From Marinifilum sp. N1E240 (GTDB lineage Bacteria > Bacteroidota > Bacteroidia > Bacteroidales > Marinifilaceae): a DNA stretch of 64,000 nt. The DNA is taken from the NCBI RefSeq assembly GCF_009295825.1, contig NZ_WHKF01000001.1, positions 1,019,088-1,083,087 on the forward strand, in the 5' to 3' direction. The notes beneath the pieces are model-generated. The model saw only the letters and a list, made by a program, of their open reading frames with translations, had not been told where the DNA came from and made no database searches. This document shows, piece by piece, positions 9,489-18,189 of the stretch (the first letter of the stretch is position 1; each line of letters starts with the position of its first letter). Made by a program: the position numbers and the translations under genes.

Positions 9489-10481
9489 ATGGAATTTAAG
9501 TCAATGAATCTGAAAGAAAATGCACCTGTGACTCCGGAGGGTGATGTGGAAAATGTAAAATGCCTGATTGTTGGTTCTGGTCCTGCTGGTTACACAGCTG
9601 CTATTTATGCTGCAAGAGCCAATTTAAATCCTGTTTTAATTGAAGGATTGCAGCCTGGTGGACAGTTAACAACGACTACTGAAGTGGATAACTTTCCTGG
9701 GTATGCTGATGGTGTTACGGGACCTGCGATGATGGCTGATTTAAAAAAGCAAGCTGAGCGTTTTGGTACAGATTGTCGTTGGGGACTTGTTACAGAGGTT
9801 GATTTCTCATCTTATCCACATAAGGTAATTGTTGATGGTAAGAATGTAATCATCGCTGAAACGGTTATTTTGGCTACAGGAGCAACAGCTAAATATTTAG
9901 GTTTCCCAACTGAAGAAAAATATATGGGATCAGGTGTGTCTGCTTGTGCAACATGCGATGGTTTCTTTTATAGAGGAATGGATGTTGCTGTTGTAGGTGG
10001 TGGCGATACTGCTGCTGAAGAAGCTACTTATTTGGCAGGTCTGGCTAAGAAAGTGTATTTGATTGTACGTAAGGATTATTTACGTGCTTCGAAGGCTATG
10101 CAAGATCGTGTGATGAAGACAGAGAATATTGAGGTTCTTTATGAGCACAATACAAAAGAATTGTATGGCGATGGAGTTGTGCAAGGTGTGAAGTTGATTA
10201 AGAGAATGGGAGAGGCTGATGAGCAAGAAGTTGACGTTAAAATTGATGGATTCTTTGTTGCAATTGGACATACACCAAACTCAACGGTATTTGCTGATTA
10301 TTTAAAGACAGATGAGCAAGGGTATGTGATTACAGAGCCAGATACTACCAAAACAAATGTTCCTGGTGTATTTGCTTCAGGTGATTTAAAAGATCCTCAT
10401 TATCGTCAGGCAATTACATCTGCAGGTTCAGGGTGTATGGCTGCAATGGATGCAGAAAGATTTCTGGCAGAAAGAGAATAA
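9489..10481 (+). CDS. trxB: Thioredoxin reductase
   Basis: This 330-aa flavoprotein reduces thioredoxin with NADPH in the cytoplasm. The FAD-binding motif is VGSGPAGYTAAIYAARA near residue 28. The redox-active pair is C153-A-T-C156 followed by DG, and the NADPH site is VVGGGDTAAEEA just after it. The C-terminal FAD motif is GVFASGDLKD. The length is normal for low-Mr bacterial TrxR, apart from about 20 extra N-terminal residues; M6 is an alternative start. The gene is monocistronic, with its own promoter and a strong terminator. Confidence 0.95.
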   Translation: MEFKSMNLKENAPVTPEGDVENVKCLIVGSGPAGYTAAIYAARANLNPVLIEGLQPGGQLTTTTEVDNFPGYADGVTGPAMMADLKKQAERFGTDCRWGLVTEVDFSSYPHKVIVDGKNVIIAETVILATGATAKYLGFPTEEKYMGSGVSACATCDGFFYRGMDVAVVGGGDTAAEEATYLAGLAKKVYLIVRKDYLRASKAMQDRVMKTENIEVLYEHNTKELYGDGVVQGVKLIKRMGEADEQEVDVKIDGFFVAIGHTPNSTVFADYLKTDEQGYVITEPDTTKTNVPGVFASGDLKDPHYRQAITSAGSGCMAAMDAERFLAERE

Positions 10482-10502
10482 TTATACAATTATATAGAAG
10501 AA

Positions 10503-10535
10503 ACCCGACTACACTAAAGGTGGTCGGGTATTTTT
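10503..10535 (+). terminator. trxB terminator
   Basis: A 10-bp stem (ACCCGACTAC with GTGGTCGGGT, one G-U pair) and a 7-nt loop are followed by TATTTTTA. Confidence 0.8.
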
Positions 10536-10540
10536 ATGCA

Positions 10541-10569
10541 AAAAAAAACGGCATCCTTTCGAATGCCGT
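10541..10569 (-). terminator. Terminator of the alpha-oxoamine synthase gene
   Basis: The stem ACGGCAT/ATGCCGT is followed on the minus strand by eight T residues (plus strand 10541-10548). It is a separate hairpin back to back with the trxB terminator. Confidence 0.8.
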
Positions 10570-10590
10570 TCTTTGATATATTTGAAAATA

Positions 10591-11841
10591 TTACTGATTA
10601 AAGATATCAGCAAATTTCTCGTTACTGTATTTTCCATCTTTCAACTTCTGTGCTACATCTTTAAATGCATTAACAGTATACTCAACATCTTCTAAAGTAT
10701 GAGTTGCAGTTGGAATTAAACGAAGTAATAATTGACCTTTAGGAATTACTGGGTAAACTACGATAGAACAGAAAATATTGTAATTTTCTCTCAAATCCAT
10801 AGTAACCTGAGTTCCTTCAGCTACACTACCTGATAAATAAACAGGAGTTACAGGAGATTCAGTTACTCCAATATCTAATCCAGCCTCAGTTAATCCTTTT
10901 TGCAATGCATTTGATACTGACCATAGCTGTTCACGTAATTCAGGCATTGTCTTTAACATTTCAAGACGCTTTATAGAACCTTCAACGATTGGCATTGGAA
11001 GAGATTTCGCAAAAATTTGAGATCTCATCGTATACCTTAAGTAAGTACCAACTTCTTCGCTACATGCGATAAAAGCACCAATACCTGCCATTGCCTTAGC
11101 AAAAGTACTAAAGTGTAAATCTACCTTATCTTCAACACCGAAATGTTCGATTGCACCAGCACCAGTTTTACCCATTACACCAAAACCATGAGCATCGTCA
11201 ACCAATAAACGGAAATTGAAATCATCTTTCATAGCACAGATTTCATCCAATTTACCTAAGTCTCCAGCCATACCGAAAACACCTTCAGTAATTACAAGAA
11301 TACCACCACCTGTTTTTTCAGTCCATTTGGTAGCACGCTCTAATTCTTTACGAAGGTTATCCATATCGTTATGAGGGAAAACAAAACGCTTACCTGGGTG
11401 AAGTCTAAGACCATCCATAATACAAGCGTGAGATTCTGAATCATAAACGATTACATCGTGACGACCAACCATTGCATCAATAATTGACACCATTCCCTGG
11501 TAACCAAAGTTCAATAAGAAAGCATCTGGTTTTCCAACAAATTCAGCTAATTTAGACTCTAACTCTTCGTGAAGGCTAGTTTGCCCTGACATCATACGAG
11601 CTCCCATTGGATAAGCTAATCCCCATTTTTCAGCTGCTACAGCATCTGCTTTTCTAATTTCAGGATGATTTGCTAAACCAATATAATTATTCAAACTCCA
11701 TGTTAAGACTTCTTTCCCACGAAACTTCATTCTAGAGCTAATTTCACCTTCTAATTTAGGAAAGGCGAAGTAACCATGAGCCTGCTTTGCGTATTGTCCA
11801 ATATTCCCTTTTTGGGTTTTAATTTTGTCAAAAATATCCAC
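10591..11841 (-). CDS. Alpha-oxoamine synthase family PLP enzyme
   Basis: This 416-aa fold-type I PLP enzyme joins an amino acid to an acyl thioester with decarboxylation. Visible features are the substrate-binding segment GARMMSGQTSLHEELE, the PLP-ring region DAFLLNFGYQGM, the Asp/His motif VDDAHGFGVMG, and Schiff-base K249 in FSTFAKAMAG. Family members include glycine C-acetyltransferase (Kbl), BioF, serine palmitoyltransferase and the cysteate acyltransferases of sulfonolipid synthesis. The divergent FSTFAKAMAG segment (GT-x-SK or GT-x-GK in Kbl/BioF) and the absence of neighbouring tdh or bio genes favour a sphingolipid- or sulfonolipid-type role. Automatic annotation often calls such genes kbl. 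The substrate is not settled. Confidence 0.8.
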   Translation of the reverse strand: MDIFDKIKTQKGNIGQYAKQAHGYFAFPKLEGEISSRMKFRGKEVLTWSLNNYIGLANHPEIRKADAVAAEKWGLAYPMGARMMSGQTSLHEELESKLAEFVGKPDAFLLNFGYQGMVSIIDAMVGRHDVIVYDSESHACIMDGLRLHPGKRFVFPHNDMDNLRKELERATKWTEKTGGGILVITEGVFGMAGDLGKLDEICAMKDDFNFRLLVDDAHGFGVMGKTGAGAIEHFGVEDKVDLHFSTFAKAMAGIGAFIACSEEVGTYLRYTMRSQIFAKSLPMPIVEGSIKRLEMLKTMPELREQLWSVSNALQKGLTEAGLDIGVTESPVTPVYLSGSVAEGTQVTMDLRENYNIFCSIVVYPVIPKGQLLLRLIPTATHTLEDVEYTVNAFKDVAQKLKDGKYSNEKFADIFNQ

Positions 11842-11879
11842 GATATATGCTTTTTTGAGTTATTTTCTTTCTAACTGTG

Positions 11880-11909
11880 CAAAAGTAATCTTTTTTGAAA
11901 TTAAACCAA
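11880..11909 (-). promoter_or_regulatory. Promoter of the alpha-oxoamine synthase gene
   Basis: On the minus strand TTG (plus 11907-11909), a 19-bp spacer and TACTTTTG (plus 11880-11887) match the Bacteroidota promoter. The box is about 38 bp upstream of the ATG at 11841. Confidence 0.6.
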
Positions 11910-11969
11910 TAAATATTAAAGAATTGTATAATATGAGGGGAAAGTATATAATAATTCAGAGGAAAACTT

Positions 11970-11977
11970 TATCTTTG
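11970..11977 (+). promoter_or_regulatory. bamD -7 promoter box
   Basis: TATCTTTG matches TAnnTTTG. The predicted RNA start falls close to the upstream ATG at 11982. This favours the later ATG at 12009 as the true bamD start. Confidence 0.5.
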
Positions 11978-12008
11978 CAAAATGCAAAAAATTATAGTAG
12001 CAGAGCCT

Positions 12009-12812
12009 ATGAGAAAAATAATCTTCCTGTTCGTGCTTTTTGCCTTTGTTTTAACGGGGTGTAGCGATTATCAAAAACTATTAAAAAGTAATGATAATTC
12101 GTTGAAGTATAAAAAAGCAATTGAGTATTACAATGCGGAACAATATGTGAAAGCCGCAACCTTGTTCGAAGAATTACTCCCTATTTATAGAGGAACGAGT
12201 AAAGCAGAAACAATAAGTTACTATATTTCTTATTGTTCTTATGGACAAGGCGATTACATTTCGGCAGGATATTTTTTTAGAAATTTTCTAAAAACTTTTC
12301 CAGATAGCCCATATTCGGAAGAAAGTCTTTATATGAGTGCTTACTGTTATTATTTAGAGTCGCCTAAACCACGTTTAGATCAGACTCCAACAACAAATGC
12401 TATTGATGCAATGCAGTTGTATATTAATCGTTATCCGAATTCTACGAGAATTTCTAAGTGTAATGATTATATAGATGAATTACAGGATAAATTGGTTTAT
12501 AAATCATATTTAAGTGCAAGAAATTATTACGATAGAGGACATTCTCCTTCTGCAATTATTGCATTACAAAATAGTTTAAAGGATTACCCTGGATCTTCGT
12601 ATCGTGAAGATTTGATGTTTATGCTTTTAGAATCGAAACATCAGTTGGCATATAAAAGTGTAGCAGGGAAGAAACGTGAAAGATATAACAATGCAAAAGA
12701 GGAGTATTTTTCTTTTGTAGATGAGTACCCTGAAAGTAAGCACATGAAGCGTGCTGAAAAAATGATTGAAGATATTGAATCATACTTAAGTAAGTTTAAT
12801 ACGAATAATTAA
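12009..12812 (+). CDS. bamD: Outer membrane assembly lipoprotein BamD
   Basis: This 267-aa lipoprotein has signal and lipobox MRKIIFLFVLFAFVLTGC, with C18 as the lipidated residue. TPR-like helices of the BamD/YfiO type follow (YYNAEQYVKAATLFEELL, GDYISAGYFFRNFL, YPNSTRISKCNDYIDEL). BamD is part of the BAM complex that inserts beta-barrel proteins into the outer membrane. The frame opens at ATG 11982, but nine extra residues before the signal peptide and the -7 box at 11970-11977 favour 12009. It is followed 23 bp later by rpoZ, a common Bacteroidota pairing. Confidence 0.88.
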   Translation: MRKIIFLFVLFAFVLTGCSDYQKLLKSNDNSLKYKKAIEYYNAEQYVKAATLFEELLPIYRGTSKAETISYYISYCSYGQGDYISAGYFFRNFLKTFPDSPYSEESLYMSAYCYYLESPKPRLDQTPTTNAIDAMQLYINRYPNSTRISKCNDYIDELQDKLVYKSYLSARNYYDRGHSPSAIIALQNSLKDYPGSSYREDLMFMLLESKHQLAYKSVAGKKRERYNNAKEEYFSFVDEYPESKHMKRAEKMIEDIESYLSKFNTNN

Positions 12813-12835
12813 AATAGATCTAATTCTTAGACAGT

Positions 12836-13171
12836 ATGGATTACAAAAAAACAAATGCAGCAAGTTCAACAATTACCCGTAACATGACCGAAATGAGCGA
12901 GGATGTGGGTAATGTATATGAATCTGTAATGATTATGGCGAAAAGGTCAAATCAGATTGCTGTTGAGCTGAAAAGTGAACTGAATAAGAAATTGCAAGAG
13001 TTTGCATCTTATACAGATAACTTGGAAGAGGTTTTTGAAAATCGTGAGCAGATTGAAATCTCTAAGTACTATGAAAGACTTCCAAAGCCAACTCTAATTG
13101 CAGTTGAGGAGTTTATCAATGGAGATATTTATTACAGAAATCCTGCGAAAGAAGCAAAAACAGAAGAGTAA
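12836..13171 (+). CDS. rpoZ: RNA polymerase omega subunit, Bacteroidota type
   Basis: This 111-aa protein resembles the Bacteroidota omega/Rpb6-like family. The N-terminal part NVYESVMIMAKRSNQIAVEL corresponds to the conserved omega helix that wraps the beta-prime C-terminus. The rest, including ISKYYERLPKPT, is lineage-specific. It assists RNA polymerase assembly. It is probably cotranscribed with bamD and is followed by a terminator before coaBC. Confidence 0.85.
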   Translation: MDYKKTNAASSTITRNMTEMSEDVGNVYESVMIMAKRSNQIAVELKSELNKKLQEFASYTDNLEEVFENREQIEISKYYERLPKPTLIAVEEFINGDIYYRNPAKEAKTEE

Positions 13172-13189
13172 TAACTAGATAGTTTTCAG

Positions 13190-13222
13190 GTTCCCTTTTT
13201 TAACAAGAGGGAACTTTTTTAT
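13190..13222 (+). terminator. bamD-rpoZ terminator
   Basis: The stem GTTCCCT/AGGGAAC (13190-13196 and 13208-13214) is followed by six T residues. It lies 19 bp after rpoZ. Confidence 0.75.
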
Positions 13223-13230
13223 TTTAACTT

Positions 13231-13794
13231 ATGCTTATGTTAAAAGGTAAAAATATCTTACTTGGTGTTACGGCAAGTATTGCAGCATATAAAGCTGCGA
13301 CTTTAGTGCGATTATTAGTTAAAGAAGGAGCAACTGTTAAGGTAATAATGACTCCTTATGCAAAAGAGTTTATATCTCCTGTAACAATGGCAACCTTGTC
13401 GAAGAATACGGTTCTATCGGATTTTTTCAAGCACGATGATGGTGAGTGGAACAGTCATGTAGATTTAGGGATTTGGGCAGATGCTTTATTAGTAGCTCCA
13501 ACTACTGCCAATACAATGGCAAAAATGGCTCATGGTATTTGTGATAATTTGTTACTTACAACATATTTATCGGCAAAATGTCCAGTTATTCATGCTCCGG
13601 CTATGGATTTGGACATGTTTAAGCATCCAGCAACTCTTCGTAATATGGATATTTTACGATCATATGGAGATTCATTTATCGAACCATCGAGTGGAGAATT
13701 GGCTAGTGGATTGTATGGAAAAGGTAGAATGGAAGAGCCTGAAATTATTGCTAAAAAGCTGAGTGATTTTTTCGAGAATAAAAAAAAAAGCTAA
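13231..13794 (+). CDS. coaBC: CoaBC, N-terminal part: phosphopantothenoylcysteine decarboxylase (frame break)
   Basis: These 187 codons encode the FMN-dependent decarboxylase (CoaC/Dfp) that forms 4'-phosphopantetheine in CoA synthesis. Visible features are LGVTASIAAYKAA, the conserved active-site His in WNSHVDLGIWAD, the APTTANTMAKMAHGICDNLL segment, APAMDLDM, and the GELASGLYGKGRMEEP substrate clamp. The frame ends (ENKKKS, stop) right after a run of ten A at 13780-13789. The CoaB half continues in the -1 frame, so a normal bifunctional protein of about 410 aa is broken exactly at the homopolymer. M3 (13237) is an alternative start. See the finding for possible explanations. Confidence 0.88.
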   Translation: MLMLKGKNILLGVTASIAAYKAATLVRLLVKEGATVKVIMTPYAKEFISPVTMATLSKNTVLSDFFKHDDGEWNSHVDLGIWADALLVAPTTANTMAKMAHGICDNLLLTTYLSAKCPVIHAPAMDLDMFKHPATLRNMDILRSYGDSFIEPSSGELASGLYGKGRMEEPEIIAKKLSDFFENKKKS

Positions 13795-14462
13795 GTAATA
13801 AGAGAATCCTGATTACCACAGGTCCAACTTACGAAAAAATTGATCCGGTAAGATTTATCGGAAATTTTTCATCAGGAAAAATGGGTTATGCCATTGCAGA
13901 AGAATTGGCTGATAATGGCGCCCATGTTGTTTTAATAAGTGGACCAACTTCACAACAAACAACGCATTCAAATATCGAGAGAATTGATGTTGTCTCAGCC
14001 AAAGAAATGTATCAAGCAACTGTTGAGCGTTTTTCGGATTGTGATGGGGGAATTATGACTGCTGCGGTAGCTGATTTTACACCACTTGATCCAATGGATA
14101 AAAAGGTAAAAAGAGGCAAAGAGAATTACTCCATAGAATTGACTCCAACAAAGGATATCGCAGCCTCCTTAGGGCAGTTGAAAACAGACAAACAATTTTT
14201 AGTAGGTTTTGCATTGGAAACTAATGATGAGGATTTTAACGCCAAGCTAAAGTTGGAGAAGAAGAACTTAGATTTTATAGTTCTGAACTCGTTAAATGAT
14301 AAAGGAGCGGGTTTCCAGCACGATACGAATAAGATATCAATTATAAATAATAAAGGAACTGCTAAGCGTTTTGATTTAAAGCTCAAATCAGAAGTGGCAA
14401 AGGATATCGTTAATGAATTAATCGATTTTGTGGAGAATAATTCTTCAACTGTTTCGTTTTAA
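13782..14462 (+). CDS. coaBC: CoaBC, C-terminal part: phosphopantothenate-cysteine ligase, in the -1 frame
   Basis: This frame encodes the CTP-dependent ligase (CoaB) that joins cysteine to phosphopantothenate. It reads through RILITTGPTYEKIDPVR, FIGNFSSGKMGYAIAEE, AAVADFTP and the lysine-containing LTPTKDIAASLG. There is no ATG, GTG or TTG codon between the previous in-frame stop (13779) and the ATG at 13881. Starting at 13881 would lose the nucleotide-binding segment before it. The half therefore probably depends on a -1 shift or on slippage at the A10 run from the upstream frame, or the break is a sequencing error. The coordinates given mark the open frame, not a proven start. Confidence 0.85.
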   Translation, partial: KKKLSNKRILITTGPTYEKIDPVRFIGNFSSGKMGYAIAEELADNGAHVVLISGPTSQQTTHSNIERIDVVSAKEMYQATVERFSDCDGGIMTAAVADFTPLDPMDKKVKRGKENYSIELTPTKDIAASLGQLKTDKQFLVGFALETNDEDFNAKLKLEKKNLDFIVLNSLNDKGAGFQHDTNKISIINNKGTAKRFDLKLKSEVAKDIVNELIDFVENNSSTVSF

Positions 14463-14499
14463 TTTTTAACTTTAGCTGTAATCTTTTGAATATATAATT

Positions 14500-15396
14500 A
14501 TGCGTAAAATTTTTGTACTGTTATTGGTTTGTTTGTTATCATTTCCTGTTTTTTCTCAAGAATTAAGATGTAATATTCAGATTGTAAGTCAGCAGATTCA
14601 AGGAACCAATAAGCAGGTTTTTAGAACCATGCAAACTGCTATCAACGAGTTCATGAATTCTCGCCGCTGGACTGATCATGTTTATAGTTATGATGAAAGA
14701 ATAGAATGTACATTTCTGTTTAATTTAACTGAGCAAATATCGGCAGATGAGTTTCGTGGAAGTTTACAAATTCAGGCAAGTCGTCCGGTTTACAACTCCT
14801 CTTACAATACAGTTTTGTTAAATTTTAAAGATGATGATGTACAATTTAAATATGTAGAATATCAATCAATAGATTTTAATGAAACTATAACACCAACTAA
14901 CCTAACTGGATTGTTGGCTTTTTACGCAAATTTAATTCTTGGGTTGGATTATGACACTTTCGCAATGGATGGAGGAACTCCTTATTTTTCAAGGGCAGAA
15001 GCTATTGTAAATAAGATGCAAAATTCGAATGTGCCAGGTTGGAAAGCTTACGAGAGTCGTGACAATAGATATTGGTTGGTTGAGAATATTTTGAATAATG
15101 CATACAGTCCTGTTCGTGAATGTTTGTATAGATATCATCGATTGGGTTTGGATAGAATGTCTGATCATTTGACGGAATCGAGAGCTGAAATTGCTGAGAG
15201 TATGCGTTTGCTTCAAAAAGCATACAGAGCCAAACCAGGAGCATTTATTTTAAAGATCTTTTTCGATGCTAAAGCCGATGAGTTGGTACATATTTTCTCA
15301 GAGTCTTTCTCTGACGAAAAGAAACGTGTTTTCAATATTCTCAATGAGATAGATCCCGCTAATATTAAAAAATACAATAAAATCATTGGTCAATAA
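14500..15396 (+). CDS. porD: Type IX secretion protein PorD (DUF4835 family)
   Basis: This 298-aa protein has an N-terminal signal peptide (MRKIFVLLLVCLLSFPVFSQ) and the conserved DUF4835 pattern. Examples are FMNSRRWTDHVYSYDERIEC, QIQASRPVYNSSYNT, AYYANLILG-like FYANLILGLDYDTF, and a C-terminal helical part. The family is Bacteroidota-specific, is annotated as PorD, and has been linked to type IX secretion; its exact role is unclear. The gene follows coaBC and precedes recN, an order common in the phylum. The T9SS substrate at 56063-60178 shows that the organism uses this pathway. Confidence 0.75.
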   Translation: MRKIFVLLLVCLLSFPVFSQELRCNIQIVSQQIQGTNKQVFRTMQTAINEFMNSRRWTDHVYSYDERIECTFLFNLTEQISADEFRGSLQIQASRPVYNSSYNTVLLNFKDDDVQFKYVEYQSIDFNETITPTNLTGLLAFYANLILGLDYDTFAMDGGTPYFSRAEAIVNKMQNSNVPGWKAYESRDNRYWLVENILNNAYSPVRECLYRYHRLGLDRMSDHLTESRAEIAESMRLLQKAYRAKPGAFILKIFFDAKADELVHIFSESFSDEKKRVFNILNEIDPANIKKYNKIIGQ

Positions 15397-15430
15397 TAAA
15401 ATCAGGACTAGTAAATGATTTCTGATTGAT

Positions 15431-15438
15431 TATTTTTG
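15431..15438 (+). promoter_or_regulatory. recN -7 promoter box
   Basis: TATTTTTG matches TAnnTTTG and lies 28 bp before the recN ATG. No well-spaced -33 element was seen. Confidence 0.4.
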
Positions 15439-15466
15439 CCAAAAATTACATTTCATTCGTACTAAT

Positions 15467-17122
15467 ATGCTTCAGTCAATTTCGATTCAAAACTTCGCAC
15501 TTATTAATCACCTGGAAATAGATTTTTCTGATGGATTTTCTGTAATTACGGGAGAAACGGGTTCGGGGAAATCGATTTTATTAGGTGCTTTATCGCTTGT
15601 TTTGGGACAAAGATCTGAAGGCAATGTTCTTAAGAATAGGGATAAAAAATGTGTAATCGAATGTTCATTCTCGATAGACAAATACAAATTGGAAAACTTT
15701 TTTGAGGAGTATGACTTGGATTACGAAAAGGAGACATTGGTTCGTCGTGAAATCGCACCTAATGGGAAAACACGTGCTTTTGTAAACGATTCACCTGTAA
15801 ATTTAAAAATTCTTAAAGAGCTTGGAGTTCGATTGGTCGATATTCACAGTCAGAATCAGAATTTGGTTTTGGGAAGTTTCGAATATCAGGTAGGAATAGT
15901 AGATACTTACGCAAAGAATTCAGACTTACTTTTAAAGTATCAAAAGCAATATGCTGAATTTTTGAACCTGAAAAAGGAACTTAAACGGCAGGTTGAACTT
16001 GCAGAAAAAGAGAAAGCTGATTTGGATTATTTCCAATTTCAACTGGAACAATTACTTGAAGCTAACCTGGTAGAGGGTGAACAAAGAGAAATGGAGTCAG
16101 AGTTGGAAACTTTAAGTCATGCGGAAGAGATTAAATCTGCTTTGTATACTTCATACGGACATCTTTCAGAGGGTGAAGGTTCCGTTATTTCACAATTGAG
16201 AGAAGCTAGAAATGCCATGTCTCAAATTCAGAATGTTTTTCCTGAGGCAAATGATTATTTTGAGAGATTCGAAAGTTCCTATATTGAATTGCAGGATTTG
16301 GCTCAGGAATTGGATCGCAGTAATGAATCGGTTGAATTTGACGCGAGCAGAATAGATTTCTTGAATCAGCGATTGGATGCAATTTACTCATTACAGCAAA
16401 AGCATAGAGTGGATAGTGTGGAGGAATTGATTCAAATTAGAGAGGAATTGAATCTGAAAGTTGGGAAAATAGAATCAAGTGATGATTTAATTGAAGATTT
16501 GAATAAACAATTAAAAGAACAAATACAAAAGCTTAATAAATCGGCTGTAAGCCTTACAAATAGCAGGAAAAGAGCTATCCCAAATATAGAGAAAACTATA
16601 GTTACTCAATTGGTTCAATTGGGAATACCTAATGCTAACTTTAAGATTCAAATTTCTAATAACGAAGATTTTCAGTATTTAGGAGCAGATAACTTGTGCT
16701 TTTTGTTTAGTGCCAATAAGAATGGTAAGCTTGAAGAGGTACAGCGTGTTGCATCAGGTGGTGAGTTGTCTCGTTTGATGCTAAGTATTAAGTATTTAAT
16801 ATCATCATCAACAGCTTTGCCTTCTATTGTTTTTGATGAAATTGACACTGGAGTTTCAGGAGAAATTGCCGATAAAATGGGTGCTATGATGACTCAAATG
16901 GCTGAAAATATTCAGGTAATAAGTATTACTCACCTTCCTCAAATTGCAGGAAAGGGTAAGTATCACTACAAGGTATACAAAGCAGATGACGAGCGTGAAA
17001 CCTATTCAAATATTGTACTTCTTGATAAGCAAAATCGTCTTGAAGAATTGGCTAAGATGTTGAGTGGTGCAGACCTTACACAAGCAGCACTTGAAAATGC
17101 TAAGGTGCTGTTGGATAGCTAA
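15467..17122 (+). CDS. recN: DNA repair protein RecN
   Basis: This 551-aa SMC-like ATPase acts in double-strand break repair. Walker A is GETGSGKS at residues 29-36. The middle, about 150-380, is coiled-coil rich (EYQ/EL heptads such as QVELAEKEKADLDYFQFQLE). The ABC signature is VASGGELSRLMLSIK, and Walker B with D-loop is IVFDEIDTGVSGE, both in the C-terminal lobe. The length is normal. It sits between porD and fabI. Confidence 0.95.
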   Translation: MLQSISIQNFALINHLEIDFSDGFSVITGETGSGKSILLGALSLVLGQRSEGNVLKNRDKKCVIECSFSIDKYKLENFFEEYDLDYEKETLVRREIAPNGKTRAFVNDSPVNLKILKELGVRLVDIHSQNQNLVLGSFEYQVGIVDTYAKNSDLLLKYQKQYAEFLNLKKELKRQVELAEKEKADLDYFQFQLEQLLEANLVEGEQREMESELETLSHAEEIKSALYTSYGHLSEGEGSVISQLREARNAMSQIQNVFPEANDYFERFESSYIELQDLAQELDRSNESVEFDASRIDFLNQRLDAIYSLQQKHRVDSVEELIQIREELNLKVGKIESSDDLIEDLNKQLKEQIQKLNKSAVSLTNSRKRAIPNIEKTIVTQLVQLGIPNANFKIQISNNEDFQYLGADNLCFLFSANKNGKLEEVQRVASGGELSRLMLSIKYLISSSTALPSIVFDEIDTGVSGEIADKMGAMMTQMAENIQVISITHLPQIAGKGKYHYKVYKADDERETYSNIVLLDKQNRLEELAKMLSGADLTQAALENAKVLLDS

Positions 17123-17204
17123 ATAATAATTTGCATTTTCAATTAAAGAATTTATTCAGTCTTAATTAATGTGCTTATTTGGAATCATTATGGAATTTAA
17201 TGGT

Positions 17205-17212
17205 TATCTTTG
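17205..17212 (+). promoter_or_regulatory. fabI -7 promoter box
   Basis: TATCTTTG lies 28 bp before the fabI ATG. A TTTG at 17178-17181 upstream is a possible -33 element with a long 23-bp spacer. Confidence 0.45.
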
Positions 17213-17240
17213 AGGCTGAAAAAATTGAAAATTTCAAATT

Positions 17241-18080
17241 ATGTCTTATAATTTATTAAAAGGAAAAAAGGGTATTATTTTCGGGGCTTTGAATGATATG
17301 TCAATTGCCTGGAAAGTTGCAGAATTAGCAGTTGCTGAAGGAGCCGAGATTGTTTTAACAAATACTCCTGTTTCTATTCGTATGGGAACTATCGATGAAT
17401 TGGCTAAGAAATGCAATGCACAAGTAATTCCTGCCGATGCAACCAATCCTAAAGATTTAGACGAATTGTTTACCAAATCTATGGAAGTTTTGGGCGGAAA
17501 GGTAGATTTCGTTCTGCATTCAATCGGTATGTCTCCTAATGTTCGTAAGGGACACTCTTACGATGATTTAAATTACGAGTACCTTAAAAAGACCTTAGAT
17601 GTTTCCGCAACATCATTCCATAAAGTATTGCAATCGGCTAAAAAACTAGATGCCATTAATGAATGGGGATCAGTAGTAGCATTGTCATACGCAGCTGCAC
17701 AGAGAACTATGTTTGAGTATAACGATATGGCTGATGCCAAAGCTATGCTTGAATCTATTGCACGTAGTTTTGGTTACATTTATGGTCGCGAGAAGAGAGT
17801 TCGTGTGAATACAATTTCTCAATCTCCAACAATGACTACTGCAGGTAGTGGAGTTAAAGGTTTTGACTCGTTAATTGACTTTTCAGAAAGAATGTCACCA
17901 TTAGGAAATGCAGATGCTCAGGAATGTGCAAACTTCTGTATTACACTTTTCTCAGACTTGACAAAAAAAGTGACCATGCAGAATTTATTCCACGATGGTG
18001 GTTTCTCAAGTATGGGTATGAGTTACAGGGCAATGAGTCAGTATAATAAGAGTTTCAATCCGTGTGATTGCAAAGAATAA
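17241..18080 (+). CDS. fabI: Enoyl-[acyl-carrier-protein] reductase FabI
   Basis: This 279-aa short-chain dehydrogenase/reductase-fold enzyme does the last reduction of the type II fatty acid elongation cycle with NAD(P)H. Residues Y150, Y160 and K167 reproduce the FabI spacing Y-x9-Y-x6-K. The cofactor region is GIIFGALNDMSIAW near the N-terminus, and VLHSIGMSP and TISQSPTMTTAGSGV are the usual later strands. The segment SYAAAQRTMFEYNDMADAKA is the Bacteroidota variant of the active-site region. A terminator follows. Confidence 0.92.
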   Translation: MSYNLLKGKKGIIFGALNDMSIAWKVAELAVAEGAEIVLTNTPVSIRMGTIDELAKKCNAQVIPADATNPKDLDELFTKSMEVLGGKVDFVLHSIGMSPNVRKGHSYDDLNYEYLKKTLDVSATSFHKVLQSAKKLDAINEWGSVVALSYAAAQRTMFEYNDMADAKAMLESIARSFGYIYGREKRVRVNTISQSPTMTTAGSGVKGFDSLIDFSERMSPLGNADAQECANFCITLFSDLTKKVTMQNLFHDGGFSSMGMSYRAMSQYNKSFNPCDCKE

Positions 18081-18101
18081 TATTCAAACATATTATCTTA
18101 A

Positions 18102-18132
18102 AATCCAGATTGAAAAATCTGGATTTTTTTTT
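18102..18132 (+). terminator. fabI terminator
   Basis: The stem AATCCAGATT/AATCTGGATT has a GAAA loop and is followed by T residues to 18132. Confidence 0.85.
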
Positions 18133-18189
18133 GCGAAAAATCTTAATCTTTATAGATATAATTGATTTTTAAAATCTAACGATAATATG

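Noticed and set aside
13881-14462. Ligase half of coaBC as an independent gene starting at ATG 13881
   Set aside because: That start removes the conserved GPTYEKIDPVRFIGNFSSGK segment needed for function.
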